Shown: positions 54,989 through 63,315 of the stretch, one piece after another | Numbering within the stretch: the first letter of the stretch is position 1 | How the letters are laid out: each line of letters opens with the position of its first letter | NCBI GenBank assembly: GCA_963763135.1 | Contig: CAVXNJ010000003.1 | Span: forward strand, 124,001 to 188,000 | DNA length: 64,000 nt | DNA from: JANMZO01 sp963763135 | GTDB taxonomy: Bacteria; Actinomycetota; Acidimicrobiia; Acidimicrobiales; JANYDT01 | Direction of reading: 5' to 3' | Made by a program: the position numbers and the translations under genes | Notes under the pieces: model-generated | Databases searched by the model: none | What the model was told of the DNA's origin: nothing | What the model saw: only the letters and a program-made list of their open reading frames with translations

Positions 54989-57900
54989 ATGGTTTTTGAC
55001 GGAAAACTCTCGCGGTATCGCCTGCGGGTTCTCGGGGCTTGTGCAGCCCTGATACTCGGCGCCTCAAGCGCAGCCCACCAAAGCGGTGCCCGCGCCGGTC
55101 TGTCCGGCCCAGCGACGCACAGCCTGTCGATGGCCGGCCCATCCATGCAGGCTGGCGGAGCACCCGACTGCACCACCTACGCCGACGGTCACGTCCATTG
55201 TGGCTCGGAGCGACACCAGTTCGAGGACTCAGTTGTCCGCAAACCGGGCGAGGAGGAAGCGCTCATTGCCAAGGTTGAGTCGCAGGGGATTGGCAAGCGA
55301 GGATCTGCGCCGATGGCCGGGCGAGTTGCGGCCCTTGCGGCGTCAACCGATCCGGGTTTGGTCGGACAGTGGTCGGCGGTGATCGACTGGCCGGTGCTCG
55401 GCATTCATATGAGCCTGCTCTCGAGCGGAAAGGTTCTGGTCTTTGATTCGCTCAACGACGGATCGACAGTGTGGGACAACACCCGCGCCCTGGTGTTCGA
55501 TCCGGCCACGATGACCTCTGTCCGCAACGATTTTCTCGGGGCCTACAACCTTTTCTGCGCCGGGTTGGCGAAGCTGTTCGATGGAACACTTCTGGTCGCC
55601 GGCGGAACCAAGAACGCGGCCAACGACGGTATCAACAAGACCACGACCTTCGACTCCACCTCGTCGAGCTGGACGGTCGGCGCACCGATGTCGGTGGACC
55701 GGTGGTACCCGTCGGTGACGCCGATGCCCAACGGCGAGGCGCTGATCACCGGCGGTGGCCCCGATCTCTCGGAGGTCCGCACGCCGGCCGGATCGCTACG
55801 TCCACTTACCAATGCCCGGCAGTCGCTTTGGGCGAATCGTATCTACCCCTTCTTCACCACGGCCCCCAACGGCAAAGCCCAGTACCTGGGACCATATGAC
55901 ACCCTTGCGCAGGTCGACGTTTCAGGCGCAGGGGCGTACACGTACCAGGGCACCCGTGACGGAAAGATCCGCGACTACGGAAGCTTCGTGCACTACACCC
56001 CGGGCAAGGTGCTGCTGTCGGGCGGTGGCGTGTTTGATGGTTCTGCCGTAGTTGTCGATCTCAACTCGGCCACCACGTCGGCCACGGGATCGATGGCCTT
56101 CCAAAGGCGCCAGCACAATCTCACCGCACTGGCCGATGGAACGGTGTTGGCGACCGGAGGATACGGCAACTCGTCGGAGCTCCTGGTCGACCTGGCCAAC
56201 GCGACGTACAACGCTGAGGTGTGGAATCCGTCGACGGGAGTGTGGACGACGCTCGCGCCCGCTGATCGCGCCCGGCAGTATCACTCGAGCGCGCTGCTCC
56301 TCCCCGACGGAAGAGTGCTGACGGCCGGAGGCGGACTGTGCAACACCTGCGAAGTCGTGGGGTACTACCAGCGCAACGCCGAAGTGTTCTCGCCGCCGTA
56401 CCTGTTCCGCAAGGACGGCAGTGGTCAGCTGGCCCCCAGGCCGGTCATTTCATCGACGCCCACACAACTTGGTTACGGTCGACGGTTCGGTATCGCTACG
56501 CCCAACCCGGCCAGGATCGACAAGGTTGGCCTCGTGCGTCTTGGATCGGTGACTCACTCGATCGACATGGAGCAGCGTTACGTGCCACTCAGTTTCACCC
56601 GCACCGCGAGTGGCATCGTTAATCGATCCACCGTCGAACGCGAACGTAGCGCCTCCCGGTGACTACATGCTCTTCGTGATCGACGCTGACGGCGTGCCGT
56701 CGCAAGCGAGGATTCTCCGCATCGCCGCTCCACTTCCAAACCAGTCGCCGACGGTCTCGCTTGTAACACCGACGAACGGCTCGTCGATCGTCGGGGTGGT
56801 TCAGGCGACGGCGAACGCGAGCGACCCCGACGGCCTCGTGGCCAAAGTGGAGTTCCTCGACAACGGCGTCGTGACAGCGACCGATGAGACCGCTCCGTTC
56901 AGCGCATCGCTCGCGTCTGTCGAATGGGTCCCACGCGATTTCCGCACGCGTCACCGACGACGGCGGTGTGACGGCGACCTCGACGGTGGCGTCGATCACC
57001 GTCAGCGGAGGCGGAACGACCACGACGAGCACACCCGGGGCTACGACATCCACCACGACCACACCGGGGGCAACGACTTCTACGACAGTAAGTGCCACGT
57101 CGACCACGCTGCCGGCACCTACGACCACCCTGCCGCCCACCACGACGACCGTGGCCCCCGGAACATTCCAAGTGGCGTACGGTGACACGCTGGGCCCGGG
57201 TTTTGCCGACTGGAGTTGGGCGGTGCGCAACTTCGCCTCTACCTCGCCCGCTCTCGGCTCGCGGGCGATTCTGTGGGAACCCGACACGTGGAACGGGGTC
57301 ACGCTGCATTCGAATGCTGTCGCCGTTGGTGCATCGAGCGTTCGCTTCTCGATGCACGGAGGGTCGACCGGCGGGCAGTCCATCCGCTTCTACGTGTTCG
57401 TGAACGGATCCGTCAAGACTCAGCCTCTTGTGGCCGACGCCGGTGGCGCAATCCCCGCGAACACGTGGCGCACCTACGAAGTAACGGTTCCGGGTGGCAT
57501 CCCGGCCGGCGCCAGCGTCGACCTCACCTGGCAGGACTGGAGTGGAGGTAACCAGGTCGCCGTCTCCCTCGACGACGTGACGTTACGCACCAACGGACCA
57601 TCGCCGACGACCACGACGACGCGGCCACCTACAACGACGGTGCCTCCGACGACCACCACGACGCGGTCACCTACAACGACCGTGCCTCCGACGACCACCT
57701 CAACGACAACGACGGTGCCTCCGATTACGACAACCGCGTGCTGCCTACGACAACCGTGCCAACGGCGACAACAACGACGGCGCCTCCCACGACTACCACG
57801 ACGACCGCGCCTCCCACGACGACGCGGTTGCCGACAACATCGACGGTGCCTCCAGCGACCACGACCACAACGCTGCCAACGACGACCACGTCCACGACGA

Positions 57901-58376
57901 CCACGCGGCCTCCGACTACAACGACGTTCCCACCAAGCGGTACTCGAGTCGTGTACGACGATGCGCTCAACGACACCAGCAATTGGAGCTGGGCCACCCA
58001 TCAACTGGCCAGCACATCGCCGGTACAAAGCGGCAGCCGGGCCATCGCCGTCAACACCGTCGCCTGGACTGGCATGCAACTTCACCTGAACTCGCCCTTC
58101 GTCGTCACCGCAGGTTCGCGCTTCGAATTCTGGATCAACGGCGAGGCGGGTGGTGGCCAGGCCCTTGACCTGCAACTCAATGCCGACGGCGCATACGCCG
58201 CGTCGTTGCCGGTTACCAGTCTGATCGGGGGCCCCGTTCCAGCGAATCAGTGGCGGCTCGTGTCATGGGACCTTGGCGCGGCGGGCCTGACCGGCCGGTC
58301 AATCACCGAGATCATCATTTTCGCGACCGCCAACGCCGGTCGTTACAGCATCGACAACGTTCGTTTCGTTCGCTGA
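54989..58376 (+). CDS. Secreted copper-radical oxidase (galactose/glyoxal oxidase type) with accessory domains, three apparent frameshifts
   Basis: About 1128 residues when restored. A signal peptide (RLRVLGACAALILGASS) precedes a kelch-type beta-propeller. Copper and radical-site residues of the AA5 family are all present: Cys190 (LFCAGL), Tyr240 (RWYPS), Tyr431-His432 (RQYHSSALLLPDG) and His523 (GSVTHSID). Next come an early-set DUF1929 domain (SNANVAPPGDYML), an Ig-like domain (SPTVSLVTPTNG) and two jelly-roll-like modules (near FADWSWAVRNFAS and SNWSWATHQLAS) joined by Thr/Pro linkers. Breaks at 56615 (+1), 56916 (+1) and 57737 (-1) lie outside the catalytic core. Likely oxidises extracellular alcohol or aldehyde groups with O2, releasing H2O2. 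Confidence 0.85.
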
Positions 58377-58382
58377 ACGGGC

Positions 58383-58657
58383 CCGCACCCGGCACACCGG
58401 AATTCGACACCATGATGGCTGGTGGGGTGCCTCAACCAGCGCCTGATCGACGGCGGCCACTGGATTGCCGGGCGAGTCTCCAGTCGACCGCCACGGCCAC
58501 GACGGTGCACAAGAGCGTCGGTGCATCGCCGACCGTCGCTGATGGACCCTTCGCCGAGACCAAGGAACGGCCTGGCGGCTTCTACATGGTCAAGGCGGCG
58601 GACCTCGACGAAGCCATCGAGTTGGCGAAGGCCATCCCGATCCGGTGGCTTCGCTAG
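58383..58657 (+). pseudogene. YCII/DGPF-domain protein remnant
   Basis: Directly after the oxidase stop, pieces of a YCII-family protein are recognisable: PGTPEFDTMMAG, then in another frame NQRLIDGGHWIAG, then again ASLQ-like sequence, TATATTVHKS and DGPFAETKERPGGFYMVKAADLDEAIELA. The usual first ten or so residues are missing, two frame changes are needed (near 58418 and 58470), and the C-terminal end is abnormal. It is probably a decayed gene. Nothing else is seen between it and the next gene at 58834. Confidence 0.65.
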
Positions 58658-58833
58658 AGGTTCGACTTTGTCTGCGCGGAGAGGATTTTTCCGGCGCGCT
58701 GTCGTCGTTCGAGACGGCTCGGGGGTTGGCCGGCAACGGCGCTGAGCAACGCCACCTCGATCGTCGGGTGCAGCACGTGCCGCGTCGTCTCGACTGAGGA
58801 GACGATAGCTTCGCTATGCGGAAGGGCTGTTGT

Positions 58834-59406
58834 TCACTCCGGGTGGATGATCCGACTGTCCGCGAGCCGAGCCAGTTTCTCCACGATCGGAAGCGGATCG
58901 CCCTTCGTGCTCCAGGCGATGTTCACCTCGATGTTCTGATCGCCGATCAGCCAATCCACCGACGGGAGGACCTTCCCTCGGAACCCTTCGGTACCGAGGT
59001 CGATCGAGTCCCACGACGAGTTGTCGAAGCCGCTGCGCCGCTGCTCGATTCCTTCCGCCGTGTCGGGCGCGCTGTTCCGCTTCACCACCAGCGTCTTGAG
59101 TTGCGTCTTGGTTGCCCACCAGCACTCGCCCGAGGTGCCGTCATCGATGGTGACGGCCTCACCGAACGCATCCTCGACTTCTGCCTGCGTGAACAGATCA
59201 CACAGTTTCATGGTCGGGAGGTCGAACGTCGCCGCGATCGCCGCGATCGCGGTGTCGGGCACGTCGCTCGAAAGTGCGACCGTGGTCTCCGTCTCCGTCT
59301 TCGACGACGAGCACCCAGCCATGATCGCGACGAACGAAAACAGGACCGCTGCGGTTGCAGCCAGCGAGGTGCGTCTTCCGATGGGCAGAGAAAGCTTGCG
59401 TGACAT
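58834..59406 (-). CDS. Putative lipoprotein, DUF3558-like
   Basis: A 190-residue protein from the ATG at 59406; an upstream in-frame extension lacks a signal sequence. A basic start and hydrophobic stretch end at the lipobox IMAGCSSS. The mature part has CDLFTQAEVEDAFGEAV and SGECWWATK, a Cys pattern like the DUF3558 lipoproteins of mycobacteria and relatives. Presumably anchored on the outer face of the membrane. Its function is unknown. It is divergent from the next lipoprotein gene. Confidence 0.78.
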   Translation of the reverse strand: MSRKLSLPIGRRTSLAATAAVLFSFVAIMAGCSSSKTETETTVALSSDVPDTAIAAIAATFDLPTMKLCDLFTQAEVEDAFGEAVTIDDGTSGECWWATKTQLKTLVVKRNSAPDTAEGIEQRRSGFDNSSWDSIDLGTEGFRGKVLPSVDWLIGDQNIEVNIAWSTKGDPLPIVEKLARLADSRIIHPE

Positions 59407-59561
59407 CCTTGCAAGGTACCCGTTGCGCACTTCCTCCACGGAGATGGTGAGCGACACCCGCCCGAACCAGATCCGCGCGCCGGCACGACGAGGACCGTCG
59501 CCGGTTGAGTCCCGCAGCCCAACTACGCAGCCCAACTGCGCAGTTCAAGTAGCTTTTCCCT

Positions 59562-60395
59562 ATGCGGAGCGGCGCAAGGAAACCATGGCGAGTATTGGCG
59601 ACGATGATCGCTGCGGTCCTGCTTCTTGTCGCTTGCGCAGCCGATGAGTCGGCCTTCGAAGAAACCTCCGCGCCATCGGAGTCCGTAGCGGCCGCATCTG
59701 AGACCTCGGCCGGGACAATCGCTGTCACCGAGACCGGTCTTCTGGGAACGTGGGCCGTCAATGACGCACCACCGGCTCATCCGCAGATGGTTTTCAGTCG
59801 ATCGGGTGATCAGTTTCTGCTGCAGCTCGTCGACAACGGTTGCGCGTTGCTCGACGAGACCACCAAGGAGCCGCTTCCTGCGGCCCATATCCGAATCGAC
59901 CCGAAATTGGATACGGGCGCCGCTCTTCCAAGCGGCATCTTCGCTGCAGTCGACTTCGTCGGGATCGATCGAGCCCAGACGCTCGACCCGTCCACGTGCG
60001 GGACGCAGTCGACGGTCTTGCGAGGCCTTTACGGCGCGCTTCGACAACGAGTGCCGGTGAAGTACTCGCTGGCCCTGAACCCCGGCGCACAGAATCAGTT
60101 GGCGCTCACTTTCGGCGACGGACAGATGCTGACCGCGTACCAGGATTCGGTGGCACAACCGACGGCGACCGACACGGTCGCAGTGATGGCGCCGCGCAGT
60201 GTTCCCTCGCTCGGTCCGCCGCCAACCACATCGACGATCCCGAGAACGAGCGTGGCGTACGCCACCACTACAACCGCGTTCGACCCGTCGGAGTCCGCGA
60301 TTTTCAACCCCAGCGCGCCACCGCCGGCTACGACCTCAACGATGTTCGTGACCGTCCCTCCGCCAACAACTATTCCTCCGTCGACGTCGCTCTGA
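59562..60395 (+). CDS. Putative secreted lipoprotein with Pro/Thr-rich tail
   Basis: A 277-residue protein with a signal peptide ending in a lipobox-like LLLVACAAD. A short Ser/Glu/Ala linker precedes a compact domain of about 130 residues (GLLGTWAVNDAPPAHPQMVFS to LALTFGDGQM), perhaps lipocalin-like. The last 70 residues are a Pro/Thr-rich tail (PPPTTSTIPRT, VPPPTTIPP). I do not recognise the family. The linker style matches the secreted oxidase upstream, suggesting a common surface location. Confidence 0.72.
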   Translation: MRSGARKPWRVLATMIAAVLLLVACAADESAFEETSAPSESVAAASETSAGTIAVTETGLLGTWAVNDAPPAHPQMVFSRSGDQFLLQLVDNGCALLDETTKEPLPAAHIRIDPKLDTGAALPSGIFAAVDFVGIDRAQTLDPSTCGTQSTVLRGLYGALRQRVPVKYSLALNPGAQNQLALTFGDGQMLTAYQDSVAQPTATDTVAVMAPRSVPSLGPPPTTSTIPRTSVAYATTTTAFDPSESAIFNPSAPPPATTSTMFVTVPPPTTIPPSTSL

Positions 60396-60631
60396 GAATT
60401 GTCAGACGAAGGGAGTACGCGGGAAAAGGGTCGGTGTGGGCGGCACAAATTCCGCGCAAACCGGCCCGCTTGCATCGGCACGGCGCGCCGATACTCCGTG
60501 AACATTCGGGAACAAATGTGTTGCCTCGCGCCGCAGAGCCACCGCTACGAGTGGGCCTCGGGTATGTTCGCGTTGTGGGCCACCGAGAGGTGAGCCACGG
60601 GTAACCCACGTCGAAAGCTTGGAGAACGAAG

Positions 60632-61477
60632 ATGAGTGCAAACGTCGTCCGTGCCGCGCTGCTGCAGACCGCCTGGACCGGGTCGAAGGAGTCGATGATC
60701 GAAGAACACGTGCGCCAGGCGCACGAGGCGGCGAAACAGGGAGCGCGGGTGATGTGTTTCCAGGAACTGTTCTACGGCCCGTACTTCTGCCAGGTGCAGG
60801 ACAGCAAGTTCTTCGAGTACGCCGAGGCCATTCCCGACGGCCCGACGACGAAGTTGTTTCAGTCGGTGGCCAAGGAGCTCGGCATGGTGATGGTCCTGCC
60901 CATGTACGAGCAGGAACAGCCCGGCGTGCTCTACAACACCGCCGCACTGATCGACGCCGACGGCACCTACCTCGGCAAGTACCGCAAGACCCACATCCCC
61001 CAGACCAAAGGGTTCTGGGAGAAGTTCTACTTCCGCCCGGGCAACCTCGGCTACCCGGTCTGGGACACCGCGGTCGGCAAGGTCGGCATCTACATCTGCT
61101 ACGACCGCCACTTCCCGGAAGGTTGGCGGGCCCTTGGCCTGAACGGCGCGCAGATCGTGTTCAATCCGTCGGCCACGTCGCGCGGGCTTTCGTCGTATCT
61201 GTGGAAGCTGGAGCAACCGGCGAGCGCGGTGGCCAATGAGTACTACATCGGTGCGATCAACCGGGTCGGCATCGAAGACCTGGGCGACGACGACTTCTAC
61301 GGAACCAGTTACTTCGTTGACCCCGAAGGCAAGTTCGTCGGCGAACCGGCCGACCCCTTCAAGGCCGAACTGGTCGTGCGCGACCTCGACATGAACCTGA
61401 TCGCTGAAGTTCGAAACCGATGGGCCTTCTACCGCGACCGCAACCCCTCGCAGTACGGCGATCTCACCGCACTCTGA
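60632..61477 (+). CDS. Nitrilase-family N-carbamoyl-amino-acid hydrolase (beta-ureidopropionase)
   Basis: A 281-residue nitrilase-superfamily enzyme with the catalytic triad Glu45 (CFQELFYGPYF), Lys119 (GKYRKTHIPQ) and Cys156 (YICYDRHFPEGWR). CFQELFYGPYFCQ and the DRHFPE pattern are characteristic of N-carbamoyl-beta-alanine or N-carbamoylputrescine-type amidases. With dihydropyrimidinase downstream it should perform the last step of reductive pyrimidine degradation, releasing beta-alanine, CO2 and ammonia. A 333-base gap holding repeat array B separates the two genes. Confidence 0.92.
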   Translation: MSANVVRAALLQTAWTGSKESMIEEHVRQAHEAAKQGARVMCFQELFYGPYFCQVQDSKFFEYAEAIPDGPTTKLFQSVAKELGMVMVLPMYEQEQPGVLYNTAALIDADGTYLGKYRKTHIPQTKGFWEKFYFRPGNLGYPVWDTAVGKVGIYICYDRHFPEGWRALGLNGAQIVFNPSATSRGLSSYLWKLEQPASAVANEYYIGAINRVGIEDLGDDDFYGTSYFVDPEGKFVGEPADPFKAELVVRDLDMNLIAEVRNRWAFYRDRNPSQYGDLTAL

Positions 61478-61504
61478 ACGGCCAACGGACCAACGCAGCA
61501 TTCG

Positions 61505-61697
61505 CGAGGTTTGGATGTTTGTAGCCGCTGAGCGAGCAAATTCATCCAAACGTTGAAGTGGGCCGACGGGCACTTGCGAGGTTTGGATGTTTGTAACCGC
61601 TGAGCGAGCAAATTCATCCAAACGTTGAAGTGGGCCGACGGGCACTTGCGAGGTTTGGATGTTTGTAACCGCTGAGCGAGCAAATTCATCCAAACGT
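61505..61697. repeat. REP-like dyad array B (3 copies, 72-bp period)
   Basis: Three tandem copies (arms starting at 61509, 61581 and 61653) fill most of the 333-base gap between the ureidopropionase and dihydropyrimidinase genes. Each has arms GTTTGGATG and CATCCAAAC around a 25-base loop containing CCGCTGAGCGAG, followed by GTTGAAGTGGG. The third copy lacks the trailing part. Relative to array A, the arms differ at paired positions yet remain complementary. No gene is visible in this gap. Confidence 0.95.
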
Positions 61698-61810
61698 CGT
61701 GGAGACGAGCCGCACAGCCGCAGCCGCTCACCGAACCGCAGAGCCTCCGTCGGGGACCACCTTCTTCCGGATAACGTACGAAACAACCAGCCTCACCAAG
61801 GAGCATCAAC

Positions 61811-63229
61811 GTGGCACGAACGATCATCATCAACGGCAATGTCGTTTCCGCAAGCGGCACGCACCAGGCGACGGTGGTCGTCGACGGCGAAACGATAAGC
61901 GCGCTTCTTAACCCGGGGTCGAAGGAGGATGTGGCAGTCCGCAAGTCAGCTAAAACCAAGATCATCGACGCCAAGGGCAAGTACGTGATCCCCGGCGGCA
62001 TCGACGTGCACACCCACATGGAGATGCCCTTCGGCGGAACGTACTCCTCCGACACGTTCGAAACCGGCTCCCGCGCGGCGGCGTGGGGCGGCACCACGAC
62101 GATCATCGATTTCGCCGTCCAGCAGAAAGGCGGCACGCTGCAGACCGCGCTCGACACGTGGCACGAGAAGGCGAAGAACCAGTGCGCGATCGACTACGCG
62201 TTCCACATGATCGTGGCCGACGTGAACAACGATTCGCTGAAGGAGATGGAGTCGCTCGTCAAGCAGGGCGTGTCGAGCTTCAAGCTCTTCACCGCCTACC
62301 CCGGCGTGCTCTACTCGACCGACGGCGAGATCTACCGGGCCATGCAGCGCGGTGCCCAACTCGGTGCGATGGTCATGATGCACTGCGAGAACGGCATCGT
62401 GATCGACGAGATCGTGAAGGACCACGTCGAGCGTGGAGAGACCGCTCCGGTGTACCACTCGATCAGCCGACCGGTCGAGATGGAGGCCGAAGCGACGTAC
62501 CGCTGCATCCAGATGGCCAAGATCACCGGCTGCCAGATGTACGTGGTGCACCTCTCGTGCGAGGAAGCGCTGGAGCATGTGATGGACGCCCGCGACAAGG
62601 GCTTCCCGATCTACACCGAGACGTGTCCGCAGTACCTGTTCCGCTCGATCGACGACCTGGCCCGGGAAGGCTTCGACGGCTTCGAAGGTGCAAACTTCGT
62701 CTGCTCCACGCCGCTGCGCGACAAGCATCAGCACGAGAAACTGTGGCGCGGCATCCGCTTCGACGACATCGCCGTCGTGAGCACCGACCACTGCCCGTTC
62801 TGCTTCAAGGATCAGAAGATCCTCGGCAAGGACAACTTTGCCAAGATCCCGAATGGTATGGCCGGCGTCGAGCACCGCATGGACCTGCTGTACAAGGGCG
62901 TGACCCAGGGCAACCTGAGCGTTGAGCGTTGGGTCGAGATCGCCGCCACCACGCCCGCCCGACTCTTCGGCATGTACCCGAAGAAGGGTGTCATCGCTCC
63001 GGGGTCCGACGCCGACATCGTGATCTACGACCCGAAGGCGAAGCAGAAGCTGAGCGCCAAGACCCACCACATGGCGGTCGACTATTCGGCCTACGAGGGA
63101 GAGCAGATCGATGGACGCTGCGACCTCGTGATGAGCCGGGGCAAGATCGTCATCGAGAACAAGAAGTACGTCGGCGCCAAGGGCGACGGCCGGTTCATTC
63201 CGCGTGGTCTCTCGCAGCGGATCGCATAA
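61811..63229 (+). CDS. hydA: Dihydropyrimidinase / D-hydantoinase
   Basis: A 472-residue cyclic amidohydrolase. Metal ligands are His67 and His69 (GIDVHTHMEMPFGG) and the carbamylated Lys158 (GVSSFKLFTAYPG), with later HCENG, YVVHLS and the Asp in STDHCPF. The length is standard. It opens dihydrouracil, dihydrothymine or hydantoins to N-carbamoyl amino acids. Next to the nitrilase-type carbamoylase and followed by an LLM oxidoreductase, it forms a pyrimidine or hydantoin degradation cluster. No dihydropyrimidine dehydrogenase is in the window, but the operon may continue past 64 kb. Confidence 0.93.
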   Translation: MARTIIINGNVVSASGTHQATVVVDGETISALLNPGSKEDVAVRKSAKTKIIDAKGKYVIPGGIDVHTHMEMPFGGTYSSDTFETGSRAAAWGGTTTIIDFAVQQKGGTLQTALDTWHEKAKNQCAIDYAFHMIVADVNNDSLKEMESLVKQGVSSFKLFTAYPGVLYSTDGEIYRAMQRGAQLGAMVMMHCENGIVIDEIVKDHVERGETAPVYHSISRPVEMEAEATYRCIQMAKITGCQMYVVHLSCEEALEHVMDARDKGFPIYTETCPQYLFRSIDDLAREGFDGFEGANFVCSTPLRDKHQHEKLWRGIRFDDIAVVSTDHCPFCFKDQKILGKDNFAKIPNGMAGVEHRMDLLYKGVTQGNLSVERWVEIAATTPARLFGMYPKKGVIAPGSDADIVIYDPKAKQKLSAKTHHMAVDYSAYEGEQIDGRCDLVMSRGKIVIENKKYVGAKGDGRFIPRGLSQRIA

Positions 63230-63244
63230 GCCTCAATTTCACAT

Positions 63245-63270
63245 AAGGCGGCCCCTAACGGGGCCGCCTT
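63245..63270 (+). terminator. Hairpin terminator after dihydropyrimidinase
   Basis: An 11-bp perfect stem (63245-63255 with 63260-63270) with loop TAAC is followed by TCACTTTT. It begins 15 bases after the stop codon. It may only attenuate, because the next gene on the same strand follows within 50 bases. Confidence 0.82.
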
Positions 63271-63315
63271 TCACTTTTCGCTTCAACAGCATCAACCGCA
63301 AAGGTACGTGTACTT

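Noticed and set aside
58250..58657. A 135-residue gene covering the oxidase end and the YCII fragment
   Set aside because: Its first 45 codons are an out-of-frame shadow of the oxidase; only the YCII-like part is meaningful, and I list that as a remnant.
61505..61697. A CRISPR-like array
   Set aside because: The whole 72-base unit is repeated without unique spacers, only three copies exist, and no cas genes are present.
60545..61786. A minus-strand frame reading through the 61.5-kb repeat array and the nitrilase gene
   Set aside because: The 72-base period is a multiple of three, which keeps the frame open through the repeats, but the rest is antisense to an intact nitrilase.
890..61890. 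A recurring GCGC-(A/T)-TA motif (for example near 3587, 6830, 14523, 19222, 31923, 35007, 38190), apparently more often on the plus strand
   Set aside because: By eye the count is only modestly above what base composition would give, the flanks are not conserved, and I could not compute a proper background. An uptake or segregation motif is not supported.
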